Of a stretch of DNA of 64,000 bases, positions 47,154 through 57,669 are shown piece by piece (the stretch's first letter is position 1; the number at the start of each line of letters is the position of its first letter). Source of the stretch: Bombardia bombarda (Eukaryota; Ascomycota; Sordariomycetes; Sordariales; Lasiosphaeriaceae); contig JAULSR010000001.1 of the NCBI GenBank assembly GCA_030512295.1, positions 186,001-250,000 of the forward strand, in the 5' to 3' direction. Below the pieces are notes generated by a model. The model was not told the origin of the DNA. It was given only the letters and a program-made list of their open reading frames with translations, and made no database searches. The translations under genes and the position numbers were made by a program.

Positions 47154-49368
47154 CTACAGCTTCTTGCACAACTTGGTACCACCCTCCAGGACCGTCCAGT
47201 CCTCGGTGCCGGGCGTAGCAATGGCATAAAAGATTCCCAAGGGATCGTACTTGGAGCGGATCGTCTTGAGTCGTGCGTAGGCGGCAGAACCCCAGAACCT
47301 GTCGCCCCAGTTGGCCTGGTACGGATCGGCCTCGTTCACATATGTGCAGCCGCTGCCGCTAGCCTGTCTCAGGGCCTCGTCCATCGTGTTGGTCAGAATG
47401 TTCTGCAAGTCGGCCTTGACCGCCGGCGTGGCGCCATCGGGAACAGACAGGACCGTGATGACAAAGTTGGTGGCGTTTCTCCAGGCCGGGTGGGTGGCCG
47501 AGTTGGTGACAGGGACGTTGTGACCGGGGTTGAACAGGTGGCCGATCATGACGCCGAAGAGGTCTGCGCGTGGGGTCATGACTGTCTTGAAGGCCTGCAT
47601 GATGCCGTTGTTGTTGGTTGCCACGTCGTTGTGGTTGAACATCCAGCCGCCCGTGATCGACGACGCACCAGCGTCCTCGGCCTCGAACAAGTCGTTGTAG
47701 AGGTCGAAGAAGGTGGGGAACTGCTTGAGGTTGAACTCGTAGACAACGCCGGCGGCGTCGAGCTCGTCCAAGAGGGGCTGAATAACAGCCTGAAGCTCGG
47801 TGGCGGTCTTGCCAATTCCGACAAAGGGACGCGCGCGGAGGAACATGGAGAACAGCTCAAAGTAGACGTAAAGTCCGTTGTCGACAAAGTGGCTGTGTTG
47901 GGGTTGTCGTTCGTTAGTGGACCAGAATGATGCACGGTTCAGGGACAAAATATAGAGGAGCAACCTACTTGGAGTACTTGTGGAAGCTGGTGAGTCCCTG
48001 CTCCCACAGGTCAGGTCGGAAACCGGGCTGTGTGGCGTTGATGTACAGAGTCGCGCCCGATGAGACCTCGTCGCGGTAGGTGCGCATCGTGACGGTGAGA
48101 ATAACAGCGTACGAGGCCGGGCCACCACCCTTGAGTGCCCAGAACAGGCCAGTGTTTTGATGCGCGTTGGCTGTGGCGTACTCGCCATTGGCTAGGATGA
48201 CGTCGAAAGAAAGGACATTGTCGGCGGCTGTAAGTAGAAGTGGTAGTCAGTATTCGGTTTGTCATTGGTTAAAATTGGAATTGAATAGCTTACAGAATCC
48301 CTTAAGAGTGGTCCACGGCTGTTTCTTTTGGTTAGCTAACTTTGCATAGCACGTGTTTGGTTCTGAGTGGTGGCTGAATGCCAGGTGGGATAGAGTGGTT
48401 CAGGGGTTTGTTTACTCACCCCGTGTCCGCCGCCCTGGATAAAACCACCAGCAATGCCGACAGTAGGGCACTCGCCAGTCACAACAACAAGAGGGGGGTT
48501 CTGCGCATGACCCTGGGTGAGGATTGTGCGGCCCTGAACTCCTGCGCCGATTGTCACAGCGCTGATGCCGGTATTGTTAAAGTTGTTGAACCATTGGATA
48601 TTCTGGAAGCTGTGGGTGTTGATGATGAGCGTGCCGAATCCAGTGCTGCGACCAATGAAGTCATGTCCGGTGTTGCGAACTGCCATTCCTCTTAGTATGG
48701 GAAAATAGGTAGATATTGGGATTGATGCACTCACCAATCAAGCGAACGTTGTTCTTGCGAGCAAAGTCGACACCCGCCTTGATGTGTGCGGCCTTCGTTG
48801 CCTTGATAACATAAACACCATAGTAGCCAAGAGTGCAAGGCTTAGTTGCGTCAGTTGTTGGCCGGCATGTATCGTTGGTGAAGTAGGTCCAGATAGCAGC
48901 AGCAGGCTGTTCCACACTGGTTCCCCGGGAGTTAGCAGATGGTTCTTCAAGCAACGCGGGTACCAACTGTTCTTACGTCCAAGTTTCATCAGACCAATTG
49001 TTTATAGCCTTTGTGCACTCGGCGGCATTATAGGTGTTCACGGTCCCGAGAGGGCCGTTAAAGGTGTTATGGCAGGCGGCTCCGGGAGGGATGTTGACGA
49101 TGAGAGACCCCTCGACAGTTTGGTTTAGCTGGGCCCATTTGCTGATAGAAGGCCAACAGGCTTCACCCGCATAACACTTGCAGCCGTACTTCTTGTTGTC
49201 AATGAACCTAGTCTGGAGTGCTGCCGCATCTGACCAGTTCAAACCGCACGACGACGCTACAGATACGTTTGTCGAGGTGAGGTTGGAGCTCTCCCGATTA
49301 GCAATTCGAGCAAGCGCTGTCTGGAAAAGACAGGACGCCGCAGCGACCTTGACCAAAGAGGTAAACAT
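47154..49368 (-). CDS. Secreted FAD-linked oxidase, BBE-like, second type
   Basis: Six exons, 48977-49368, 48735-48916, 48420-48679, 48294-48318, 47969-48227 and 47154-47892, give 618 residues. Residues 1-20 (MFTSLVKVAAASCLFQTALA) are a signal peptide, and a Cys-rich N-terminal extension of about 100 residues follows. The FAD-binding domain shows VRNTGHDF (His near 197, usual flavin site), GIAGGFIQGGGHG, PWTTLKGFSADNVLSFDV and GLFWALKGGGPASYAV. The C-terminus has YVNEADPYQANWGDRFWG and YDPLGIFYA, typical of fungal BBE-like oxidases of secondary metabolism or carbohydrate oxidation. The fourth exon is only 25 nt but supplies an expected motif. It differs in sequence and intron positions from the oxidase at 24541-26107. 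The substrate is unknown. Confidence 0.92.
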
Positions 49369-50737
49369 GGTTTCCAGACAGACAGGCTCTGGTACAAGTG
49401 AATGACCAGAAAATAGAGGGGAAGACTGAGCAGGATCGGTCAGGGAAAACACCAAATCAAGCACAGAAGAGCGGGAATTCGCATCTTATCCCGTCGGACA
49501 AACCCCCATATTTATTCTACCCGACGATGGCAATAATGCCTCTTGGTGACAAGGGTGCCAGTGAGCGTGGAAGTTCTACAGACCATCGAAAGCGGCCCTA
49601 ATGCAGTTGTGATATGGTTCCACAGCCTTATCAGGTAACGCGCGAGTCGAGCGCGTGGTATTCGTATGGAGCCAGCGACATCCATGGATACGCCAAGCCG
49701 GCTAACGGGGCGGCAATTCCACTCCAGTCCACGATGCTCCTTAATACCGCTTATATCTTATAAAGCAGTGTGATGCCAGGTTTAGACGTTCTTTAGAAAA
49801 CCTAGTCGGATGGCCAATTGCTGCTATCTGTTCAAATGTTTCGCCTGTTTAGGTACCTAGGTAGCTTAGCCATAGTTTGGGATCAGTAACAGCACGACTT
49901 AAACGCAAATCTCTATGGACTCGAATAACCAGAGTCTAAACTTCCAACTTATCAGCATCTGACAAACCCTGCAGTACATCTTGGGGACCCCATATCTCGT
50001 GGACTGGGCCATTGCCCCTAGAATGCAATAGCTCAGTCCTTGGCGCTTATTGAGAACCTGGCAAACCACACTACCGAATGACGAGACCAATCGTCCAACC
50101 TAGGCCTATGCGGATGTGGACTTCGTGGGGAGATGATGCGTAGCCAGGTAGTCTACGATCTTGCTTCAATTGGTGACTCCGGAATCCGAACTGGATGCAA
50201 CGCTGGCTAGAAAAGAGCCCTATGAGAACATGCAGAAGGAATACGCGTTAACTATGCTTCAGTTTTCGCGGTATGATGTTTAGTCAAATCCCAAGACATG
50301 CAACCCCTTAATAGCGTGTTTATATTTTCAGGCCGAAACCTGGTCGATATCTGCGGATATTGCCGCCAGGTAGCATCGAGGTAGGTACAACTCGTTCTTA
50401 AGTTTGTTGGTACGCGGTACATAGGGTGCTTTACTCGCATCATCTGCCGACATAACCGTCACGATCGGTTAATCAACGTACATCCATAAAGCTTTCCTTC
50501 AACCCCACTATCCCTGTCTCAAAAAATGCGTATTCCCAATCTATGTTTCCAAAGCTGACCATGCGGGGTAGTTAGTTTTATGTGGTATTTCTCTTTTCTG
50601 CCATATTGTACTGGCGAGTGCACTCATCACGAGAGCTTCTCACTGTCTATTAAACCCAAACCTCGCGCCGCCACGAACGTAAATGACGCTCCCTTCTGTT
50701 CGGTTCAGGTTCAGTTGGTTGTTTGGCACTGCCCAAT
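49369..50737. other. Divergent intergenic region, 1.4 kb
   Basis: Separates the second flavin oxidase from a small secreted protein. It contains GGTACCTAGGTA at 49852-49863. A TATA-like AATAAATAT lies about 140 bp upstream of the oxidase start. No gene seen. Confidence 0.55.
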
Positions 50738-51338
50738 ATGTCGCCATTCTCTCAAATCCTATGCGTCGTTGTCTTCCTATTCGCGGCCTCTTGGCCGACG
50801 GTGATGGCAGTTCCATTAACATCCTCAATTTTATCTAAATCATCATCTGACTTCTGTGCCGACAACACCGTCTTTCCCAAGCTGTGGACCGTTGAGATAT
50901 TGCTGGTTAAATACACGACGGACGAAACCGTGGGCCAGGGCTCGGCCAGGTTTACTATTTCGAACTCGCGGACCAACTATACCGAGACGATAGAGTGCGC
51001 CCTCAGATATAACAGCATCTGCGACACGGAGGGCACACCGGGCGACAGCAGCTTGAACGTCTATATGCAGATCCTGATGAACGACGCCTATGTGACGATC
51101 AGACAACCGTGTGAAAACAAGTGAGTGGCATCGAACGTCAAACGGCATTGGTACCTAGACAGATACATGCTCATTTGGTACCAGTAGTTCTTCCTACGTC
51201 GTTGGCATGACCGAGGTGTGGCTTAAGTGCCTCGTGTGCTTCGCCGCCTCATGCCCGGATAGGCCTACATCGTGCGTCGGTGATGGCGAAGGAGTAGCGG
51301 ATGGATCGATCGAGGTGGTTGACCCGCCACCCGCTTGA
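50738..51338 (+). CDS. Small secreted cysteine-rich protein
   Basis: Two exons, 50738-51120 and 51185-51338, give 178 residues; joining them extends the frame past a stop that directly follows the donor. Residues 1-24 (MSPFSQILCVVVFLFAASWPTVMA) are a signal peptide. The mature protein has eight cysteines, with strands such as ARFTISNSRTNYTETIEC and DAYVTIRQPC. The pattern of a strand with N-x-x-x-Y, a Cys, and a later strand ending in Q-x-C is reminiscent of one repeat of the large secreted protein at 37986-39793. That link is tentative. The intron contains GGTACCTA at 51150-51157. No known family is recognised. Confidence 0.65.
51121..51184 (+). other. Intron with GGTACCTA motif
   Basis: A 64-nt GT-AG intron (GTGAGT to ACCAG). 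It holds GGTACCTA near its middle and GGTACC at its acceptor, echoing the motif in the intron at 38942-39019. Confidence 0.6.
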
Positions 51339-51656
51339 TTGGACGAGTATTTGGGGGGCAGCTTAACACCTATTGTTATGATTGACTGTTGGCGTGAAAC
51401 ATGGAAGTTGTCGAAATAAGAGAATGAATAACAGCAGGGTCTGCACGTGGTGAATGCGGATCTTTTCTACTCCATGCAATTTCACCTGCCAAGCTATTGC
51501 TCACAATCGGATCAGACCGGATCATCAAGGTCCTAGCTACAACTTACAGGCCCGACTTTCAACTGTGGAGACGTTTCTTCGTAGGATGCTGGATGCCACG
51601 TACTTCCCAACCGACAAGACTCTGTCATCCATGACACGAGACACACTCTATCTGTT
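51339..51656. other. Intergenic, convergent 3' flanks
   Basis: A tail-to-tail spacer of about 320 bp with no gene or named site visible. Confidence 0.55.
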
Positions 51657-53976
51657 CTAGTACATGTATCGGAATGTGATTGCCTTGTCGCCCTTGATAG
51701 AGAGCTCCTCGCTCGTGTGCACATCCAATGCGCCCTCCTGGATCTGCCTCTCTCTCTTCCTGTTGATGGAAGCATAGCTCACCACCATGATGACGGCAGC
51801 GATGATGCCTGCACTGATAAAGCCGAGCTCCAGACCGTGACCCAGAATGTAGCGGGGCGAGTCTTTTGCCCGATAAAAGTTGGAGGCCATGGCCTGTGGT
51901 GAGGGAAGAATTAGCAAATCTCCAAAACTGCATGAGTCGTCGGAAACACATACTCCGCCAAGATTCCCCACCCCGATCTGGAGCGCCATACCAGCACTCC
52001 TCTTGTACGAACCCGCCAGGTTGTTGGACAGCCAGGTGATGATGCCCGGAAACGCAGGATAGATTGCGCAAGCAGCCAAAAAGACGCCGGCGTAGACGAC
52101 GCGAGGATTGCTCGACGAGATGCACCTGGCGCGTTTGTCAGTTTCAGCTCCGATAACTTCATCAACAACCAAGAACAGTACTCACATGGAGAATCCAACA
52201 ATCATCATCAGCAGAAATCCGATAACAAACGGACTTCGCTTCCCCACTCGGTCCGAGATGTAGGCAAAGACAACGGCCAGGATGGCCGCCGTGATGTAGA
52301 TGGGCACTGTCATGAGCTGCGCCGTGCTGGACGTGTACCCCAGATCACGGATGATGGTTGGCAGGAACAATGCGATTCCATACAGGGGGCAGACGATCTG
52401 GTGCAGCAAGTCAGTCTCGCGTGCGTCTTTGACAGATGAGTGAAAGAAGAAAAAGCAGCATCTTCACTCACCCCCAGTAAACCATGATACTCGCCCAAAT
52501 CTGCCAGTCGGCAAACGCCTGCCTCACATACAGCCACCTGAACTCTTCAGATTGCGCAACCTGGGGACGGACAATGCCACCGTCCTCCGCCACCCCGTTG
52601 GTCACCTTCAACTGCTGCTGGCCCTGATATTTGAGCCGAAAGACGACAAAGGCCCGCTCTTCCTCGGTGAAGAAGGTTGCCGTTTCGGGAAAGTCGTGCA
52701 GCATGGTGAAGGCAAAGAAGGCAACCAGAACAGTGGCGATGCCCTCGAGGATGAAGATCCAGCGCCAGCCCTCGAGGTTTCCCACGCCGTCCATCTTGGC
52801 GATGGCATATGCCAACAGCCCGCTGAAGGCGCCCGCGATGGAAGCAGCACTGAAGAAGAGGGCCTGTCTGAACTGAATTTCCTCACGTGTGTACCACATG
52901 GTGAGGTAGTACTGCCAATCATCGGGCATCTATGTCAGCATCGGATCATGTTACATATCCGGGAGGAAAAAGACATCCAAGACGTACAGCAACGCCCGGG
53001 AAGAGACCCGCTTCGGTGACGCCGAGGAAAATGCGAGCAATGAGGAGGCCTGGAGTGTAACATTGTTAGTAAATGACTGATAATGCTTCGGAAATAGAGT
53101 CAAGTGAATAACCATATACAAACACTTGCCTTCATAGTTCTTGACGATTCCCATGAGCGTCATGACCTAATTGACGTATACAAGTATGAGTATACGGTTT
53201 GAATTGCGAGATGAAGAAGACGAGAAGAAAACGGCCAAAAAAGCCGAGAGCAGACAGGCACGTACAACTCCCCAAGCCACCATGATCTGCAGTTTCCGTT
53301 AGCTACCATACTGGCAGTGTTCGAGGTCACATATTTGCTTACTGTGGGAAGCCAGCGGCTTGGGCGGAGTCTCTTCAAGAGCAAGTTGCTCGGCACCTCA
53401 AAGGCGGCGTAGGTAAAGAAGAAGACAGTCAGACACCAGTTGTACTGAATAAAGCGTCAGTTCGTATCATTACAGCAGACAATGAAGCTGGGGGGTGTAA
53501 TCTAATCTTACCTGGTCTGGACTGATATGGATGTCATCGGTTAATCCTTCAATTCTATGGAGAGCATGTCATATCAGCATGATGTGATAAGCCTGTTTTT
53601 TTTTTCATCATACTTACCTCGCGTTTCCAATATTTCCGCCTGTTATTGAACTGTTAGAGTTATACCAACCAATTCCATCAGGGGGGAACACGTACGGTCG
53701 AGAAAGGAAAGCAGATATAAAAGGGCAAGCATCGGGATTAATCGCAGATCCATCTTCAATACAGAACGGTACGTTAGCGTAACCGAGCTCGTTCGTACTG
53801 TAATACCGATCGGCCTGTCCAAGGCATATACGAACCTTGCGCAGAATTGCTTTTTGGTCAAGATGGGCAAATGATTCCAAAGTCGTTGCGGGCGCAATTT
53901 CAATCTTGCCCTCCTGTGACGACTTTGTGCCATCTTCGGCCTGGATCACGTTGGTCTTTTCTTCTAGTGAGCCCAT
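51657..53976 (-). CDS. MFS transporter, Dal5-type (anion:cation symporter), possibly frameshifted
   Basis: Twelve exons: 53836-53976, 53696-53753, 53618-53639, 53512-53554, 53343-53444, 53266-53286, 53130-53166, 52988-53049, 52472-52911, 52186-52397, 51954-52125 and 51657-51893, about 515 residues. It has the MFS fold of twelve spans with LLYLLSFLDRGNIGNAR, EVPSNLLLKRL and IFLGVTEAGLFPG, the signatures of allantoate/organic-anion permeases. The intron after 53130 starts GCAAGT (GC-AG class). The joint of exon 9 (TGG GG) and exon 10 (ATC) is out of frame by one base at a five-G run, and no other AG acceptor rescues it. Either one G is missing in the assembly or the gene is broken. An acceptor at 52930 instead of 52912 would add six residues. 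Confidence 0.85.
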
Positions 53977-55294
53977 GATGTTTCTTGACTAGCGTAAATC
54001 CGTAAAGTTGTTGGTTGATGCTGGAGAAATGGAGTAAAATTCCTGCCAATCGCAGCGCAACAATCACAGTTAGAAAAGAAGAAAAGGAAGGCAAGTATCG
54101 TAGCCTTAATGAAAAGATGAAAAAAAGACATTTGGGATGATCGCCAGCCATAATATAGCCCCCCCCTCTCTCCCCCAAAGCATGACCTGCGTGCGTGCCT
54201 GCTTTTTCCATGGTTTCCCGCATGTTTCCCCTCGCCAAGCAAGCATTCGGCAAGTCCCTAGAAGATCCCTTTCCGCCCAGGGAGAGGGATTGAGGGGGAA
54301 TTCGTTGAGCTTGCAACGTCAGTGGCTCAAAGTTTGGAGATGGTGCTGCGGGGAAGCGCCAAAAAGTCAAATGCACAAACGCCACCGACAGCACCTTCCT
54401 GAAGGATGCGCACAAAGAAGGTTGGACTAAACTCAAAACCGATTATTTACGCGCAAAAAGAACAGACTGGTGGCCAATTAAGCGAGTTCGAAACAGGGTA
54501 CCTTGCTTCTACAGATGATACTGGGCAAGTATTCCAGAAACTTTATTGTTTTGTTTCTTGGTGGTGAATGGTCGGTCCATCACACGACGGCGCGGAACAA
54601 TGTTCCGCGCTAAAACCCCAGTTTGTGCTTCTTGGCGTCTGTCATTGTTTAAGCTTATTTCCAGACTAGCCGTTGGACTTTGGAGATGCTGATCGGCTCG
54701 AGGTCGGGTAGCTCGGTAGAATTAGGTACTGGCCTGGTTGCCTTGAGAGTTATGTACGTGCCCGGCCCGAGGGAGGATGGAAGGTGCGTGGATTATGTAC
54801 ACTGTACGTCTCGAAGTCAGTGATCCGGGATTGGACCAACCAACTATAGTCCATGCACATTCGTCTCTGCAGTTGACTTCTTGCACACACGCAACTTCAA
54901 CCTTGGTAGCATACCGTCTTGTCAATGGTCACATGAAGCAAAAGTGATCACTCGGAAAATTATTTGAGAAGAAAATGACTGACTTGTGGCTGACACAAAG
55001 GTTCAAAACGCCAGTCCATATGTATGTACAAGTAAATTCACTCTGACAAAGCATCCAATTAGTAGGATTGACGAGTCCTGGATATCAGATGCGAACGTTT
55101 CGATGGTTTGACTTGTCACGCTCCGGGCATTTATCAGTTATACACATGGTACATAAAAGAGCTTACGTCGCTTTGTACGCACATACCTGTGCACCGGAGA
55201 TGAGGGAAAGGGGTCAATTAAACAAACTTGCGCTATCCAATTTCCAAACCAAATCCCAATTCCAAAACTCCAAGACGTTTTAACTGGCTGTTCT
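53977..55294. other. Intergenic, 1.3 kb, no gene supported
   Basis: Left part is the promoter of the MFS gene. A minus-strand frame of 178 codons (53900-54436) overlaps the first exon of the transporter in a different frame and has no domain. The right part is AT-rich and is the 3' flank of the DOMON gene. Confidence 0.5.
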
Positions 55295-56818
55295 TCAATT
55301 CTTCACAGATGCGGCATCGACACTCTTCCTGGATGCATGATAATCCCCATTCCGTGGCCCTGACTTCTTCCCGAGCTCCTTGTCCTCATCATCGGTATCG
55401 TCTTCGTCGCTCATCTCCAGCGCAAAGTAATCGTCCGTTCCACTCGTCGGCATGAGCGCATGGGCTTCGGATTGAGCCAAAGCTGCCTGCCTCTTTGCGG
55501 CGCTTCGTTGAGCCATCCACACCCAGGCACTGACGCAAACTGCCTCAAGCGCAACCAGCCCCGCGCTGACCCCAACGTCGAATTTCGCGTGACCGGACAG
55601 AACCAGACCGCTCAGTACATTCACCCAGCCCAGTGCCAAGCCCGACCGGCCCAGCCAGATATGCGCATGCGATATCCAGGTCCGACGACGCAGCCGCAAA
55701 AACACCATGTGATGGCGCCAACCCAGGACGGCCTGCACGGTCAGCGCCAATGCGATGCCAATCCCAATCCACTGATGGGTCGTGGACGGCATCTTCCACC
55801 GTGACAGCACCATCCCAACGATAGCGCCGATCCAGGCAAGCCCTGTGGCAACGAGCTGCACGACCCAGTGGCGCTTGAATGGATTCCCCTTGGCGGAACG
55901 CATCAAGACGACGCCGAGCGGGAAGAGTACCAGAAAGGCCATGCCCATCAAGAAGCCATGCGCGCGCGTCGTCGGTTTCTCCTTCAGCGAGGCCAGGAAC
56001 CCCGCTGCACCGATGGGGCTGTCGCTCGTGCCAATCTTTTCGATGTTGGCCTTGAACGGCGGAAGGAATGACGCGACGCCAGTGACAGACTTGTCGTCAA
56101 CAGTAGCCTGGGCCATGTCGACATAGAAGCCGCCCCACCCGCCGTCGCTGGCATGGTGCTTGTGCATCTTGAGATGCTCGTTTGGCTTGTAGGAGTCAAA
56201 TTTCTGCCGGCCGTTCCAAGCCCAGATCCACGGCTGCGACGATGTCGAGGCCGAGATGGGCGATCCGGGCCAGCGGTTGCATGAGTAGCAGACGACGGCG
56301 ATGTTGGCGATGTGTGTCGGGGCGCCTTGAGGTTTCGGATCGGGCTCGTCGTCGCCATGGCGTGCTGCGAGGCGGGGGCGGGGGCGGGGGCGGTTGTTGC
56401 GGGGTGGAGCTTCCTGCCATTCCGCCTGCAGGACCTGGATGTCGGCGCCGCCTGTAGGGGTGGTGGCGTTGATGAGCTTGGGCTGGTGGTGGCCGTCGAT
56501 GGTGCGGATGCTGACGACGGGGCGGTTGCCTGAGGAAGGGTCGCCGTAGACGATGACCATGACGGCGCCGGCCATGGTGGGGCCGGTGGCGACGGAGGTC
56601 CAGCCCAGGGGAGACGACCGCGTTACCGACAGGCTGAGGTAGAGGTCGTCGGCCGACGAGGTCGTGTTGTGGTGGTTGACCACGCCCATGCAGAAGTCCA
56701 CGGCGCCATCCCAATATCCGAAGCGGCAGTACTGCGCCGGCTCGGCAAGTGTGAGGGGGGTCAAAGGGAGGAGGAGGAGGAGGAGCAAGGCAAATAGCCT
56801 GGAGAGAATTGGCGCCAT
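55295..56818 (-). CDS. DOMON-cytochrome b561 membrane protein
   Basis: A single exon of 507 residues. Residues 1-25 are a signal peptide with a seven-leucine run. Residues about 27-250 form a DOMON (CDH-type cytochrome) domain: YCRFGYWDGAVDFC, LGWTSVATGPTMAGAVMVIVYG, with a Pro/Arg-rich insert at about 136-152. Residues about 285-440 are a cytochrome b561 core with five hydrophobic spans and histidines near 287, 317, 348 and 385-387, likely heme ligands. The C-terminus is acidic and cytosolic. Such proteins pass electrons across the plasma membrane and may reduce iron or extracellular acceptors. The ATG at 56818 is chosen because it starts the signal peptide; upstream codons are not part of it. 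Confidence 0.9.
   Translation of the reverse strand: MAPILSRLFALLLLLLLPLTPLTLAEPAQYCRFGYWDGAVDFCMGVVNHHNTTSSADDLYLSLSVTRSSPLGWTSVATGPTMAGAVMVIVYGDPSSGNRPVVSIRTIDGHHQPKLINATTPTGGADIQVLQAEWQEAPPRNNRPRPRPRLAARHGDDEPDPKPQGAPTHIANIAVVCYSCNRWPGSPISASTSSQPWIWAWNGRQKFDSYKPNEHLKMHKHHASDGGWGGFYVDMAQATVDDKSVTGVASFLPPFKANIEKIGTSDSPIGAAGFLASLKEKPTTRAHGFLMGMAFLVLFPLGVVLMRSAKGNPFKRHWVVQLVATGLAWIGAIVGMVLSRWKMPSTTHQWIGIGIALALTVQAVLGWRHHMVFLRLRRRTWISHAHIWLGRSGLALGWVNVLSGLVLSGHAKFDVGVSAGLVALEAVCVSAWVWMAQRSAAKRQAALAQSEAHALMPTSGTDDYFALEMSDEDDTDDEDKELGKKSGPRNGDYHASRKSVDAASVKN
56768..56785. repeat. (AGG)n trinucleotide repeat in the signal-peptide codons
   Basis: Six AGG units on the plus strand encode the leucine run of the DOMON protein signal peptide. 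Length changes here would alter only the hydrophobic core. Confidence 0.8.
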
Positions 56819-57669
56819 CGTTTCAGCAGCGTCGGGGGTCGGCTCCGGCTTGCGCGGAGATTGAAACAGCGAAGCGAAAAATGGAACCCACGGCCCGGAA
56901 GAGGCGAAGGATTCAACCGCCCGGCCTGCCAAGATTCGAACAATCAACTAAGAAAGTTCTTTGTTGACGGTGATTGTTGACGGTGAGATGGGCGACGACC
57001 TCCTCAAATGCAGCCTGGAGGTGGAAGAGCTGATTTGGAGAAAGAAAGAGGGGAGGCAGCAGCGACTAGCTAGCCACCTTTCCTCGCGCCTGCCTTCGGT
57101 GGGACTCGTCAGCATTTCCTGGTCGATCGGGAAGGTGCTGCTGAGCGCTGAAGCGGAGATCGGCAGGTCTCACGCACAGCGCCAACAATCCACCGTAGCG
57201 CACATCGCTGATTTGGTTTGGCGCAAATGAATTGTTAGGCGCAAGCTTTTCCATCCAGAGTTTTGGCGTTCCCAGCCAACCAATTTTGGCGCAGGCGCAG
57301 GACGCGCATCGACATGGACCATCCTTCATTCCTTCTTCGCCTTAACGTTGCCGAGCATTCCGACTGCCAGACTGTCACTCATTGGTTAAGCGATCTCTGA
57401 GCATTATGTATACATTTCCACTTGAACCCGATTTACGGGATAGGTCCAATGCTTATTAGCAACTATTCCACTATTGCCATCCCACTGCGTAGTGCCCATT
57501 GGGTTACACATGGGTCGGAGTACAGCACCTACCTGGCTCCACGATTGCATCACCGAGCTGCACAACACGCCGCGCTCGACTGGACCAAGAACCAGCAACA
57601 GGGAGCAAAATGGATTGCTCTTCACTCAATTCGCCTCAATTTACTAGCTAGAAATTGATAAAGTTGCCG
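56819..57669. other. Intergenic, no gene supported
   Basis: Promoter of the DOMON gene and 3' flank of the next MFS gene. Short frames only. Confidence 0.55.

Noticed and set aside
53900..54436. 178-codon minus-strand frame upstream of the first MFS gene
   Set aside because: Overlaps the first coding exon in another frame; no signal, span or motif.
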